Shown one piece after another: positions 1-10,016 of a stretch of DNA of 42,511 nucleotides. The stretch spans positions 1 through 42,511 of the forward strand of contig JAJDZJ010000089.1 of NCBI GenBank assembly GCA_022824685.1, given 5' to 3'. Within the stretch, counting starts at the first letter, position 1. Each line of letters opens with the position of its first letter. Under the pieces are notes generated by a model. The model ran no database searches and was not told the origin of the DNA. It saw nothing but the letters and a program-made list of their open reading frames with translations. Source of the stretch: Caldilineaceae bacterium (lineage in GTDB: Bacteria > Chloroflexota > Anaerolineae > Caldilineales > Caldilineaceae). The position numbers were made by a program, and so were the translations under genes.

Positions 1-18
1 GGCCCTCAGTCGGCGAGA
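1..18. repeat. 18-bp terminal direct repeat, left copy
   Basis: Bases 1-18 are identical and in the same orientation to the last 18 bases (42494-42511). An exact 18-base match placed at both ends is unlikely by chance. It may be the overlap of a circular contig, or a repeat where assembly stopped. Homology does not continue past base 18 because the right copy ends the sequence. Confidence 0.75.
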
Positions 19-306
19 TAAGTTAAATTCTCCGTCTACGTGCCATCTTTCGTACATTTCCCTGTGTCTTACCCCGACCTGGAAGAGTATTCGGCTGCAT
101 TTCGATGTTCTGACCCAATTTAGATGCAATCGCCCTGACGTTGAGCATTTTGCTTCGCGGCGCTATGTGCTGTGATGTATAATCGAAGGGCGGGAATTTC
201 CAATGCAGCGCTTGAATTCGGGAGATGGCTGACGCCCGTCCGTTGACGGCAATCCGGTAAACGGACAGATGGGAACCAGAAGCGGGGTTCAGGCTCGAGA
301 CCGAAC
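19..306. other. Intergenic leader upstream of the AmaP-like gene
   Basis: No convincing gene is visible. A TATAAT hexamer at 178-183 could be the -10 element of the downstream plus-strand genes, which would put transcription start about 115 nt before the GTG at 307. No good -35 lies at the usual distance; TTGAGC at 141-146 is too far away. The promoter reading is therefore tentative. Confidence 0.3.
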
Positions 307-873
307 GTGATAAATGTATTCAATCGCATCGTCGTTGTTGCGCTTTGGCTGATATTGCTGGCAGCCGTAGGCTATACGACGGTCTATCCGGATAAGGCCC
401 TGACTACGGTCTTGGGAAGTCTGTCAATGGCCCGGGACTTTCTGCGCGTGCAGCAACAGGCAAACAGCATGAATTTCCTGATCGGCCAGGTTGCGGCGGG
501 CACCGTCGCGGTGCTCATTTTTGGCAGCCTGCTGTGGTTGGAGCTGTGGCCCCACCGGCAGCGCGGGGTGCGTATGAAGACGATGAAGGGCAGCTCTGTG
601 GAGCTGGATACTGACAGTATCGCGCGCCGGCTGTCGTGGCACCTGGACCAGCTTGCCGATGTGATTACGGTGCTTCCGGATGTGAAATCCCGCGGCAATG
701 CGGTTGACATTGAACTGGAGGTCGAGACCGCGCCCGACATCGACGTGCCGATGAAGACGGACGAGGTGGTGGAGTCGACTCGGCAAATCATAGAAGAGGA
801 TATGGGGCTGCGGCTTGGCAAGCTGGATGTGCGAATGCGTCATCTCCCATTTGAGGATGAGTGGGAAGCGTGA
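307..873 (+). CDS. amaP: Alkaline-shock-response membrane anchor (AmaP-like)
   Basis: 188-residue protein with two hydrophobic segments (about residues 6-25 and 56-81), then a soluble C-terminal domain of about 100 residues. The C-terminal half has the pattern of Asp23/Gls24-type domains: a regulatory helix, then alternating strands around 'VDIELEV' and an acidic tail. Proteins of this layout anchor Asp23-like proteins to the inner face of the membrane and are linked to cell-envelope stress. It starts with GTG and has only a weak purine-rich upstream site. The next gene begins inside its stop codon region, so the two are probably cotranscribed. No separate asp23 gene is present. The family call rests on topology and C-terminal pattern. 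Confidence 0.6.
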   Translation: MINVFNRIVVVALWLILLAAVGYTTVYPDKALTTVLGSLSMARDFLRVQQQANSMNFLIGQVAAGTVAVLIFGSLLWLELWPHRQRGVRMKTMKGSSVELDTDSIARRLSWHLDQLADVITVLPDVKSRGNAVDIELEVETAPDIDVPMKTDEVVESTRQIIEEDMGLRLGKLDVRMRHLPFEDEWEA

Positions 874-1406
874 AGTTGAGCGCCCTTTTGGAGAGCCTGC
901 TATTCGTAGCGGGAGAGCCGGTGTCGCCGGCGCAGCTTGCGCAGGCGTCGGGCTTCCCTGAGGTAGAGGTGACCAAGGCGCTGGACGCCTTGCAGGAGGA
1001 CTATGAGGAGGAGAATCGGGGGCTGCGCCTACAGCGCCGCGACGGTCGCGTGCTCCTCGTAACCAACCCCGCGGCCTCTCTGGTGGTGGAGGCGTTCCTC
1101 GAACTGGATCTGAGGGTTCAGTTCAGCGCGCCGGCCCTTGAGACCCTGGCCATCATCGCCTACCTCCATCCGGTGACGCGGGCGCAGGTGGAAGCGGTGC
1201 GCGGGGTCGATTGTTCAGGCGTGCTGCGCACGCTCGTTCAACAGGGCCTGGTGGAGGAGTTCGACCGCCTTGAAGGGCCCGGCCGGCCAATCCGTTACGC
1301 GATCACCGATCAGTTCATGCAGCATTTCGGCTTGACCAGTCTGGATGAGTTGCCGCCCCTGGAGGCCGAGGGGGAGGGGGCTCCGGAGGAGTTGGCCGAT
1401 GCGTAG
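861..1406 (+). CDS. scpB: Segregation and condensation protein B (ScpB)
   Basis: 181-residue ScpB, the winged-helix partner that with ScpA binds the SMC head to form the condensin-like complex that compacts and separates chromosomes. It shows the family's order: an N-terminal helix '[14 protein letters not shown]', the central '[18 protein letters not shown]' helix-turn-helix, the 'GRPIRYAIT' wing, and the end '[12 protein letters not shown]'. Length is normal. The frame opens at GTG 861; a second GTG at 870 overlaps the upstream TGA as GTGA and may be the true start by translational coupling. ScpA is not adjacent, although the two genes are commonly paired. The acidic C-terminal tail is variable in the family. 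Confidence 0.92.
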   Translation: MGSVKLSALLESLLFVAGEPVSPAQLAQASGFPEVEVTKALDALQEDYEEENRGLRLQRRDGRVLLVTNPAASLVVEAFLELDLRVQFSAPALETLAIIAYLHPVTRAQVEAVRGVDCSGVLRTLVQQGLVEEFDRLEGPGRPIRYAITDQFMQHFGLTSLDELPPLEAEGEGAPEELADA

Positions 1407-1491
1407 AACCGCTGTTGACCGGCCAGGTGAGCGCCCTTCCTGCGTTCTGTAGAGCCCCGGCGCGGCGCTGTCCAACGATTTCGCATACACT

Positions 1492-1923
1492 TCACTCCCT
1501 GGCGATTCCCACCAGCCGATCCGCAATCCACTCCGGCACACGCGTCATGCGACCGTCGTCGTCGATGCAAGTGTGCCGCGTGCGGCCGTCGGCGTAGACG
1601 GCGCCGGTGCGCGGGTCGCGTATCTCGTACACGAACTCGAGCTGGCGGCTGCGCAGCCACGCCAGCCGCGTGACGACCTGGACGGCGTCGCCGAAGCGGA
1701 TTGCGTTGCGGTAGCGGCACTGGAGGTCGGTTACGGCGAAGTTGTAGCCGGCGCCGGCGATCTCGGTATAGGGCATCCCGGCCGCTTCCATCCACGCGAT
1801 GCGCCCGACTTCGAACCAGACGACATACTCACTGTGGTGGACGACGCCCATCTGATCCGTTTCGGCGAAGCGGACGGTAATGTCGAGGGGAACAACGGGG
1901 TGTTCAGTCTTGTCCATCGGCAT
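1492..1923 (-). CDS. YbgC/4-hydroxybenzoyl-CoA-thioesterase-like acyl-CoA thioesterase
   Basis: 143-residue hotdog-fold thioesterase. Near the N-terminus it carries the family signature 'ETDQMGVVHHSEYVVWFE', in which Asp23 is the expected catalytic acid and the His pair follows. It should hydrolyse acyl-CoA thioesters in the cytoplasm; the acyl substrate cannot be read from sequence. The first ATG (1923) overlaps the end of the HepT-like gene by 20 bp; an internal ATG at 1917 gives a similar protein. It is the last gene of a minus-strand run that starts at the VOC gene, so it may be expressed with the E2/E3 genes. Length and motif spacing are normal. Confidence 0.88.
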   Translation of the reverse strand: MPMDKTEHPVVPLDITVRFAETDQMGVVHHSEYVVWFEVGRIAWMEAAGMPYTEIAGAGYNFAVTDLQCRYRNAIRFGDAVQVVTRLAWLRSRQLEFVYEIRDPRTGAVYADGRTRHTCIDDDGRMTRVPEWIADRLVGIARE

Positions 1924-2383
1924 CTGTCAGGGGATGGTCGATCCTGTGCGGGTTGGCCCGGATCCAACGCTGAAAGGCCGAGCGCATGGACGCCAGATCG
2001 CCCAAATCCTCGACGCATACTTGATAAAGTTCTGCCGGGCTGACTTCATGGTAGAGTTGGGTCAACCGGTTTCGGTAGCCTGCCATCTGCGTTAAGGTCT
2101 TTCCTTCGTCTTTGTCAAGGACGTCCCGTTCCGCCAGTCGAGCAGCGGTTTCCCTGTAGGATGCTGAAGGAATGCCAAACGCCTTGGCCAGAAGATGGCG
2201 TCCGACATCAAATAGCGCTTCCAAAGCACGGCGCAGACAGGACTCGGCTGTGTGGACATTGCGGCTGTCGGCAAAGAAGGCGTCTTCATCGTGCAGGGGC
2301 AACTGTTCGATCTGCCTGATCATCTGATCGAACAATGCCAGCCGCTCGACAATGACGCGTCGGGAGAGGATGGACGGGGTCAT
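1904..2383 (-). CDS. hepT: HepT-like (DUF86) toxin component, altered active-site motif
   Basis: 159-residue all-helical protein of the HepT/DUF86 family, the toxin partner of MntA-type minimal nucleotidyltransferases. The C-terminal conserved block 'MAGYRNRLTQLYHEVS' is clear. HepT RNases use an R-x4-H-x-Y motif; here it reads R104-x4-Q109-x-Y111, with CAA at the codon where CAC or CAT would give His. The RNase function may therefore be lost or reduced, or this may be a divergent subfamily. The start ATG overlaps the upstream mntA-like stop as ATGA, and the 3' end overlaps the thioesterase start, showing tight translational coupling. The family call is firm; activity is uncertain. Confidence 0.85.
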   Translation of the reverse strand: MTPSILSRRVIVERLALFDQMIRQIEQLPLHDEDAFFADSRNVHTAESCLRRALEALFDVGRHLLAKAFGIPSASYRETAARLAERDVLDKDEGKTLTQMAGYRNRLTQLYHEVSPAELYQVCVEDLGDLASMRSAFQRWIRANPHRIDHPLTDADGQD

Positions 2384-2847
2384 TTGGGCAGACCGAGGAT
2401 CAGGCGGGCGCGCGCCTCCTCAAGAAAAGCAAGATCGCCCTCCTGCCGCAGGATGTAGAGGTCATAGTTGTCGGCCGCGTACTGATTTTCGGCGTAGAGC
2501 CGTTCGCCGTGAACGGCTTCGGCGGCCAGAAAGGGGCTGGCGTTGTCGAGGTTGACAAGGTCGACGCGGTTCACGCCGAGCAGATCTTCCAGGGCGTGCG
2601 CCAGCGCCACCTCAGTTTTCCAGTTGAAGTCTGCGCCCGGCAGCGGTTTCGCGCCCAGGTCCACATCGGAGGGCCCGGGGGCAAGGACGGCCTCCGGGTT
2701 GTCCAACCATGCCAGCGTCTCCCTGGCAAGGCTGCCGAAACTGTAGAGGATGGCGACGCCGTGCCGCCGGCAGATCCCGGCCAGCGCGGCCCGTTTTCGA
2801 TTTGCGTCTGTCGCAAGCGGCGGGTGTTGATCGGATCGGTTACACAT
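2380..2847 (-). CDS. mntA: MntA-like minimal nucleotidyltransferase antitoxin
   Basis: 155-residue minimal nucleotidyltransferase. MntA proteins transfer AMP from ATP to a tyrosine of HepT and so neutralise it. The core GS...DxD signature is present (G38-S39, then D61-V-D63), followed by the strand 'RVDLVNLDNASPFLAAEAV' and 'GERLYAEN'. The spacing between GS and DxD is 21 residues, longer than the usual 10 or so, so the nucleotide-binding loop has an insertion. The gene starts six bases after the lpdA stop and overlaps hepT by four bases. The Shine-Dalgarno site is weak, which suggests coupling to lpdA. The DxD residues look intact. Confidence 0.82.
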   Translation of the reverse strand: MCNRSDQHPPLATDANRKRAALAGICRRHGVAILYSFGSLARETLAWLDNPEAVLAPGPSDVDLGAKPLPGADFNWKTEVALAHALEDLLGVNRVDLVNLDNASPFLAAEAVHGERLYAENQYAADNYDLYILRQEGDLAFLEEARARLILGLPK

Positions 2848-2853
2848 CTGCCA

Positions 2854-4284
<1,431 letters not shown>

Positions 4285-4363
4285 GAATTCCTCCGCTTAA
4301 GCCAGTTGCCAGTGGCTGTGGAACACTGGTCACTGCAGATTGCTGAATGGTTGACTGTTGCTG

Positions 4364-5647
4364 TTATGCGGCCCAGTTTTGCAGCCGGTTCACGACATCG
4401 GACAGGAAGGTATCGGCGGCGAGACCATCTAGGATACGATGGTCGAAGGCCAGGCTCAGGTAGCACATCGGGCGGATGGAGATCGAGTCGTCCGGGCTGG
4501 GCAGAAGCGGGTCGGCGGGCGCGCCGTCGGTTTTGGCGCCGCTGTTGACGACTGCGCGTTTGCTGATTTTGCCGACACCCAGGATGGCGGCCTGCGGTTG
4601 GTTGATGATCGGCGTGCCAGCGAGGCTGCCGTTCGTCCCATGGTTGGTGACGGTAAAGGTGCCCCCGCGCACTTCATCGGGAGACAGTTCGCCGCGGCGG
4701 GCCCGCTCGGCCAGATCGTTGACCGCGCGCGCCAGCCCAAGCAGATTGAGTTCGTCGGCATCGCGGATGACGGGCACGACCAGCCCGTCGGGCACGGCTG
4801 CGGCGACGCCGACGTGGATACGCTGGCTCAGCATCAGCCCCGCGTCGGTCCAGCGGCTGTTTACTGTTGGGTTGTCGCGCAGAGCGGCTGCGACCGCGGC
4901 CACGAAGTAAGGGGTGAAGGAGAGGCCGATTCCCTTCTGCGCGAGCGCCGCTTTGCGGGCCGCCCTGTGGCGCACGACGGCGGTCATATCGGCCTCGAAG
5001 ATGGTCACCACGTGGGGGCTGGCGCGTACGCTGCGGCTCATGTGTTCGGCGATCATGCGCCGCATGTTGGAGAGGGGTTGGAGAATCTCGTCCTCGTCGG
5101 CAGCGGCGCCGGAAGCAAGATGCGCTGCGGGCGGCTGTCGATTGCGGGCGTCGATAAAGGCCAGCAGGTCCTGCTTGGTGACGCGGCCCTGGTGCCCGCT
5201 GCCCTGAACGTCGGCGAGGTCGATGTTGTGTTCGGCGCTGATGCGGGCGACGACAGGGCTGACGAAGGCGCGCCCCTCCGGCCTTGGGGCAGGCGCCGCG
5301 TCGGTTGGGGCAGTGGCGGCGGGTTGAGGCGAGACTGCTTCAGGACCCTTTGCGTTTTCCAAAGTCTCGCCGGCCTCCTGGTAGGACTCCGGAATGTCTT
5401 TCTCTTCTCCCTGGTCGCCAATGTAAGCGATGACGGAGCCAACCTGAACCGTTGTTCCTTCCGCCGCCAGGACTTTCAGCAGTACTCCGGCGGCGGGGGC
5501 GGGCACTTCGGTGTCGATCTTGTCGGTGGTGATGTCCAGCAGGGGTTCCTGCCGTTCCACCGTTTCGCCGGGCTGCTTGAGCCAGCGGGCGACCGTCCCT
5601 TCGAACACGGTTTCGCCCAGTTGGGGCATCTTGACTGGGGTTGGCAT
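4364..5647 (-). CDS. Dihydrolipoamide acyltransferase (E2) of a 2-oxoacid dehydrogenase complex
   Basis: 427-residue E2 core enzyme. Domains in order: a lipoyl domain (about residues 1-78, lipoylated lysine K43 in 'TTDKIDTE'), an acidic/Pro-Ala linker, a peripheral subunit-binding domain ('SPVVARISAEHNIDLADVQG...GRVTKQDL'), and a catalytic acyltransferase domain ending with the active-site motif 'DHRILDG'. The frame stays open 17 codons further upstream, but the ATG at 5647 is chosen because GGAG lies eight bases before it and the family start 'KMPQLGET' follows at once. The acyl chain handled (acetyl, succinyl or branched) cannot be decided without the E1 partner, which is absent. The E3 gene is next downstream. 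Confidence 0.93.
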   Translation of the reverse strand: MPTPVKMPQLGETVFEGTVARWLKQPGETVERQEPLLDITTDKIDTEVPAPAAGVLLKVLAAEGTTVQVGSVIAYIGDQGEEKDIPESYQEAGETLENAKGPEAVSPQPAATAPTDAAPAPRPEGRAFVSPVVARISAEHNIDLADVQGSGHQGRVTKQDLLAFIDARNRQPPAAHLASGAAADEDEILQPLSNMRRMIAEHMSRSVRASPHVVTIFEADMTAVVRHRAARKAALAQKGIGLSFTPYFVAAVAAALRDNPTVNSRWTDAGLMLSQRIHVGVAAAVPDGLVVPVIRDADELNLLGLARAVNDLAERARRGELSPDEVRGGTFTVTNHGTNGSLAGTPIINQPQAAILGVGKISKRAVVNSGAKTDGAPADPLLPSPDDSISIRPMCYLSLAFDHRILDGLAADTFLSDVVNRLQNWAA

Positions 5648-5708
5648 CTTTGGGGCTCCAACTGCCGGGGCCAGCGGCCGGCCGCGGACACTGGCCACAG
5701 ATTGCTGT

Positions 5709-6092
5709 CTAGACCATGGGTGTTTGGCGCTGGACGAGCTGCACCGTCACCTGCCAGGGATCGCGCAGGAAGCAAAGCTTGTCGCCGGAGGGGGTATCGT
5801 TGATTTCGCCGTCGGGCGCGGCGCCGGCCTGGATCAGGCGCTCGCGTTCGCTCTCAATGTCGTCCACGCTGAAGGCAAAGTGAAGGTTGAAGGCGTTGAC
5901 CTGGGCGAAGTCGATGTGCTCGAATTCCTCATTGCTGTACAGTTCCACCATGCTGCCGTTGTCGTCGTAGACAAAGTTCATGTAAGGGGGAACATCGCCG
6001 GAGGAGACGATACGCATTCCGAGGTGCTCCTGCCACCACTGCGCCTGTTCGCGGACGTTGGGTACGTTGATTGCGACGTGTTCAAGGTTCAT
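5709..6092 (-). CDS. VOC-family (glyoxalase/dioxygenase-fold) protein
   Basis: 127-residue single-domain VOC protein with two beta-alpha-beta-beta-beta units. The first strand 'LEHVAINVPNV' offers a metal-ligand His, and the paired 'FNLHFAFSVDDIES' and 'FLRDPWQVTVQLVQR' strands are typical, although the last metal position expected to be Glu reads as Gln or Val here. Such proteins include lyases, dioxygenases and antibiotic-binding proteins, so the substrate is unknown. It is the first gene of the minus-strand run, 61 bp before the E2 start. It could share a transcript with E2/E3, but no functional link is shown. Confidence 0.8.
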   Translation of the reverse strand: MNLEHVAINVPNVREQAQWWQEHLGMRIVSSGDVPPYMNFVYDDNGSMVELYSNEEFEHIDFAQVNAFNLHFAFSVDDIESERERLIQAGAAPDGEINDTPSGDKLCFLRDPWQVTVQLVQRQTPMV

Positions 6093-6172
6093 TGTTTACT
6101 CCGTAAGTTGGTGTTTGAGGTGATGGATATGGGTATAATTGTAACGCAAGATGCGCCCGGCACTCGTAGTGT

Positions 6173-7729
6173 TCAGGCGCCGGCGATACGTTCGAAACGG
6201 GTTGGCTCCCTCTCCATCTCGGCCTGCGCAAAACGGTGCAGGAGTCTTGCTTTGATGTGGGCGCATGCGGGGTCATCCCAGCGGTTGCGGCGCTCTTCGG
6301 GATCCTCCTGCAGGTCGAACAGCTCGCCGTATGAGTGCCCCCGGTAGAGGGTCAGTTTGTAGCGGTCATCGACCAAGGTGCGCAGGTGCAGCGCGGTGGG
6401 CTGGTGGCGGTTCTCGACCAGCACATGGTCGCGCGCGCTGTCTGCCGCGCCGGTCCAGACGGGGAGCTGGTCGGCGCCCTGCATCTGGCCGGGGATGTCG
6501 ATGCCGGCCGCATGGAGGAAGGTGGGCGCGAGGTCGACAAGAGATTGGAGCGAGTTGTTGACCGCGCCGGCGGGGACTCGACCGGGCCAGCGCACGAGAA
6601 ATGGCAGGCGGATCAGATCTTCGTAGTGGAAGGCCCCCTTGGCGATCAGCCCGTGCTGGCCGAGAAAATGGCCGTGGTCGGTGCTGAAGACAATGAGTGT
6701 ATTGTCGGCGATGCCCAGCTGGTCCAATCTGTCGAGAATGCGTCCGATCTCGCGGTCCATCAGGCTGACCATGCCGTAGTAGACGGCCATGTTTTTGCGC
6801 AAGGCATCCGGCTCGATCAGATGGCTGTTGAAGCCATGATTGCCATAGCCCGATTCCTGCCAGGCGGAGAAGTCCGGATTGCGTTGCTGCGTTTTGGCGA
6901 AGTGGGGCGGCATCGCGTCGAGTTCGCCCGGTTCGAGGCTGCCCGGCTGCATGGCAGCGGGATCATACATGGAGGCCCACGGTTCGGGCACGAGATAAGG
7001 CGGATGTGGATCGTGGAAGCTGCTCCAGAGGAAGAAGGGCTTGTCGTCGTCGACGCTGCGCTCGATTGCGGCGATGGTGCGTTCAGCGGTCCAGACGGAG
7101 TAGTGGCACGCCTCGGGCAGGTCCCAGGCGTGTTCGCGTTTGGGCGCGCTGGGGTCGGGCGGCCAGGCCTGGAAGAAGTCCTGCCAGTCGGGCAGGCCGT
7201 TTTCCTCCATCCAGATGCCGTAGTGCTGGCCGGCGTGGGCTTCGTCGGCGTGGTTACGGGCGACTTCGACATGTTGAAAGCCGTACCACGGGCCCTGAAA
7301 GTTTCGCCAGAAGTCGAGGTCGCGCAGGGTGGGCTGGCATTCGAGGGAGGTTTGCTCCGGGCGCGAGGCAAGAGGCTGGAAGTGGGCCTTGCCGATCAGC
7401 GCGGTGTCGTAGCCGTTGGCGTGCAGCATGTCGCCGACGGTGGGGACATCTTCCGCCAGCTTGACGCCGATGGTCCAGCAGCCATGCCAGGCTGGGTATT
7501 GGCCGGTAATGATCGAAGCGCGCGAGGGCGAGCAGACGGGATTGTTGCAGTATGCGCGGTCGAAGCGGACGCCTTCGCGGGCGAGCCGGTCCAGTGCGGG
7601 CGTCTGGATCTGGGGATTGGTCACGCCAAGGGTTGTGTAATGCTGCTGGTCGCTGGTGATCAGCAGGATGTTTGGAAGTGCATTCTCTTCGCTGGCCGAA
7701 CTCGAATGGCGTGAAGTAGACACGGACAT
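6173..7729 (-). CDS. Sulfatase (alkaline phosphatase superfamily, Cys-type)
   Basis: 518-residue type I sulfatase. The motif C66-S-P-S-R at residues 66-70, followed by 'ASIITGQYP', is the signature whose Cys is converted to formylglycine, the nucleophile for sulfate-ester cleavage. Other hallmarks are the N-terminal 'NILLITSDQQ' metal-binding strand, 'LIGKAHF', 'SFHDPHPPY' and 'FSTDHGHFLGQHG'. No signal peptide is visible, so it may act in the cytoplasm on imported sulfated substrates. The ATG at 7729 lies directly behind AAGGTGG, so the in-frame GTG two codons on may be the true start. The substrate cannot be deduced. No anaerobic maturase or FGE gene is in the window. Confidence 0.93.
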   Translation of the reverse strand: MSVSTSRHSSSASEENALPNILLITSDQQHYTTLGVTNPQIQTPALDRLAREGVRFDRAYCNNPVCSPSRASIITGQYPAWHGCWTIGVKLAEDVPTVGDMLHANGYDTALIGKAHFQPLASRPEQTSLECQPTLRDLDFWRNFQGPWYGFQHVEVARNHADEAHAGQHYGIWMEENGLPDWQDFFQAWPPDPSAPKREHAWDLPEACHYSVWTAERTIAAIERSVDDDKPFFLWSSFHDPHPPYLVPEPWASMYDPAAMQPGSLEPGELDAMPPHFAKTQQRNPDFSAWQESGYGNHGFNSHLIEPDALRKNMAVYYGMVSLMDREIGRILDRLDQLGIADNTLIVFSTDHGHFLGQHGLIAKGAFHYEDLIRLPFLVRWPGRVPAGAVNNSLQSLVDLAPTFLHAAGIDIPGQMQGADQLPVWTGAADSARDHVLVENRHQPTALHLRTLVDDRYKLTLYRGHSYGELFDLQEDPEERRNRWDDPACAHIKARLLHRFAQAEMEREPTRFERIAGA

Positions 7730-8055
7730 CCACCTTGGAATTGGCTATCGCCTTTTGCTGGGAATCCTAACATAGGCTCCCTACGCGCGCTAGTCAGAGG
7801 TGTGTGTGCGTCCGCCAAGTCGTTGGGCGCAAGGTCGGTGGATCGGCGGCGCGCGGCCGCGTAAACAGTTCTGGAATCCGGGACGCGCCGGTCCGGCTGG
7901 CAGTTACAGCGGGCGCCGCTGTGCTATACTGGTTGAGGTTGACTCCCGAGAACGGCGACGAATAATACAGGGGGCAACAGGTTGTTCTTCCTTGTTCACG
8001 CTCGTTTTTCAACCTACCCCTAACAACTGACAGTACGATATGGAGCGAGGCGAAG
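7730..8055. other. Divergent intergenic region, sulfatase/DinB
   Basis: Control region between the sulfatase (-) and DinB-like (+) genes. It holds the promoter candidate listed separately and a good GAGG Shine-Dalgarno five bases before the ATG at 8056. Nothing coding is recognised. Confidence 0.5.
7939..7968 (+). promoter_or_regulatory. Sigma70-type promoter for the DinB-like gene
   Basis: TTGACT at 7939-7944 and TAATAC at 7963-7968 are separated by 18 bases. This places transcription start about 80 nt upstream of the 8056 ATG. A second -10-like TATACT occurs at 7925-7930 but has a poor -35. Confidence 0.4.
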
Positions 8056-8541
8056 ATGACACAGACCATTTTGGAAAGTGTGCAGATCCATTGGCAGGAT
8101 CTGCGCGGGCGCACCTATGATCTGATGGATGTTCTGGCCGACGCTGATCTGAACGCCCGGCTGCCCTTTTCCGAATCCCAGAATATCCTTTACCAGTTTT
8201 ACTGTATGTTGGGGACCCAGGAGAGCTGGCCGCCTGTGCTGTTGGAAGGGCGGATGCGGGGTTGGGGCTGCAGTCTGGAACCTGCGCCCGCCGGCGAGGT
8301 GATGCCGGTTGAACGGGTGCGGCAGAAGATGGAGGCGGCGGACACGGCCTTGCAGGAAGCTTTCGAGCAGGTGGAGTGGCTGCACGTTTTTGAGGATGGC
8401 GGGACGCCGCTGGCCGGTTACTACCGGCTTGTCGAACATGAGGCGCATCACCACGGCCAGCTGATCAACCTGATTTACGCCAACAACTTGCCCATCCCCG
8501 AAAGTTGGGCGGATTCGTGGGTGCTTACGCGTGACGAATAA
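8056..8541 (+). CDS. DinB-superfamily four-helix-bundle protein
   Basis: 161-residue protein with the DinB/YfiT layout: an N-terminal helix around 'WQDLRGRTYDLMDVL', a central helix, and the late metal-binding block 'EHEAHHHGQLINLIYAN', whose His residues normally complete a three-His metal site. Members include thiol-dependent S-transferases and proteins of unknown role, so a specific reaction cannot be assigned. A strong ribosome site (GAGG five bases before ATG), its own promoter candidate and a perfect terminator immediately downstream show that it is a single-gene transcript. Confidence 0.8.
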   Translation: MTQTILESVQIHWQDLRGRTYDLMDVLADADLNARLPFSESQNILYQFYCMLGTQESWPPVLLEGRMRGWGCSLEPAPAGEVMPVERVRQKMEAADTALQEAFEQVEWLHVFEDGGTPLAGYYRLVEHEAHHHGQLINLIYANNLPIPESWADSWVLTRDE

Positions 8542-8549
8542 ATTTAGGG

Positions 8550-8586
8550 GAGCGGCGGTTTCCGACTGAAACCGCCGCTCTTTTTT
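8550..8586 (+). terminator. Rho-independent terminator after the DinB-like gene
   Basis: Perfect 13-bp stem (8550-8562 pairs with 8568-8580), five-base loop CGACT, followed by six T at 8581-8586. It starts nine bases after the stop codon. It is the clearest intrinsic terminator in the window. Confidence 0.95.
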
Positions 8587-8651
8587 GTTGTCCGCAGCCG
8601 TTGCGCGGCGCCGCCTGTGTGCGCATCAACGCAGTGGGCGCCAGAGATTCG

Positions 8652-10016
8652 CTACTCGAACAGCAGGAACGCGATTGAGGCCCAGGTGGCGCCCTCCGTC
8701 CCCGTACCGACCAGAAGGGCCCATTCACCGTCCTCGCTGAAGCCGAGGGAGTTGTAGGTTTCGCCGTCCGGGACGAATCCGACGATAGGCGCCTCCAGGG
8801 AGGGCCCGCCGCGCAGCCGCAGGCGGCCGCCCTGGCCTGTTTCGATGGTCGCGCGGCCCACCTGCACCCTCAACGGCGCGATGTCTCGCAACTCCACCAG
8901 CGAGGCCGCGATCCAGACAGGTTCATCGATATTGGGGAAGAAGATGGCCACCCAGTGTTCATCGGAGCTGAAACCGGCCACAGGGTAGGCTTCACCGACA
9001 GCGACGCCGGCGAGGACTTCGGCGATGGTTTCGGGCCTGCTGCGCACGCGCAGGGCGCGGGTTGTAACGATGGCCAAGTGTTCGGTGACGTCGCCCAAAG
9101 CCAGGAGCGGCTCATCGGTGGGCGTCGACTCGGGCACCTCCTCCTGGGCGGCCGCTGTATCCTCGGAGACGGACATGTCGCCGATTGTTACGGTAAAGGC
9201 GGGGCTGATCGGTTCGCCGTCCTCCAGAATCGGCATATCGGTGCCGGGGAACTCGAAAACATCAAAGACGCCGCCGTCGGTATGGAGCATGGCATAGAGC
9301 GTTTCGGTGGCGGCATCGACATCGATAGCCACGGCCAGGTCGGTCGTGGTCCCGGGCTCCAGGTGCGCCTGTCCGATGATCGGTCCGAAAGATCCGGCGT
9401 CATCGGCGTGGATGACGACCCAGCCTTCCACAGGGACGACAGCTTCCGCGATCGTGACCTGTCCTCGGATAACATCTTGCGTATGGACTGTGACGCTCGG
9501 CTCCAGGTCAGCGAAAGCCGACGCCTCTTCTTCGGCTGTTTCCTCGCCGGTAGTTTCGGCAGCGTCCTCGTCGGTCTCTCCTGCGGCGGCCATCGCATCT
9601 TCGGTCGCACTGGCGGTCTGCTCGCCTTCGGACACTGCAAGTGCGGCGGCGTCGCCATCCAAGGCTACATCTTCAGCCCAGATCCAGCCGACCGTGCCTA
9701 CATCGGGCACTTCTACTTTCAGCCAGCTGCCGTCCCCGGTTCTGGCGACCACTGGAATGACATCGTCCTTGAGCAGACCGGCAATAATCGGAGTCTCTGC
9801 ATTGGGTTCCTGGCGCACTCGCAGCGCATTGACTGTCACCGTTGCTTCCAGGGTCACCATCTCCGGTTCGGCCGGCTCCGCCATTTCTTCTTCAGCAGGG
9901 GGCGCGGCGGGGGTCAGGATCATCGTAATGTCTCCCTGGAAGGGATAGCAGCTGCTAATCAACAGGGGCAGAATCAGGAGTGCCCCAAACATCGGGACGC
10001 GAAAGCGATTAGGCAT
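8652..10016 (-). CDS. Lipoprotein with three SH3-like domains and a DUF7282 domain
   Basis: 454-residue predicted surface lipoprotein. A hydrophobic signal ends in the lipobox 'LLISSC' (Cys23). After it come an acidic stretch, a bacterial SH3-like domain ('VTVNALRVRQEPN...WIWAEDVAL'), a low-complexity Ala/Glu/Thr linker, a domain like DUF7282 ('VVPVEGWVVIHADD', 'GPIIGQAHLEPGT'), then two more SH3-like units ('TTRALRVRSRPE' and 'GRLRLRGGPSLEAPI'). SH3b repeats usually bind peptidoglycan or other wall polymers, so a cell-envelope sensing or structural role is likely. The ATG at 10016 is chosen because GGGAGG lies four bases upstream; an in-frame ATG lies four codons earlier. No partner gene is adjacent. 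Confidence 0.8.
   Translation of the reverse strand: MPNRFRVPMFGALLILPLLISSCYPFQGDITMILTPAAPPAEEEMAEPAEPEMVTLEATVTVNALRVRQEPNAETPIIAGLLKDDVIPVVARTGDGSWLKVEVPDVGTVGWIWAEDVALDGDAAALAVSEGEQTASATEDAMAAAGETDEDAAETTGEETAEEEASAFADLEPSVTVHTQDVIRGQVTIAEAVVPVEGWVVIHADDAGSFGPIIGQAHLEPGTTTDLAVAIDVDAATETLYAMLHTDGGVFDVFEFPGTDMPILEDGEPISPAFTVTIGDMSVSEDTAAAQEEVPESTPTDEPLLALGDVTEHLAIVTTRALRVRSRPETIAEVLAGVAVGEAYPVAGFSSDEHWVAIFFPNIDEPVWIAASLVELRDIAPLRVQVGRATIETGQGGRLRLRGGPSLEAPIVGFVPDGETYNSLGFSEDGEWALLVGTGTEGATWASIAFLLFE

Noticed and set aside
6335..7714. Plus-strand open frame of 459 codons
   Set aside because: It is the antisense of the sulfatase gene, whose motifs are unambiguous.
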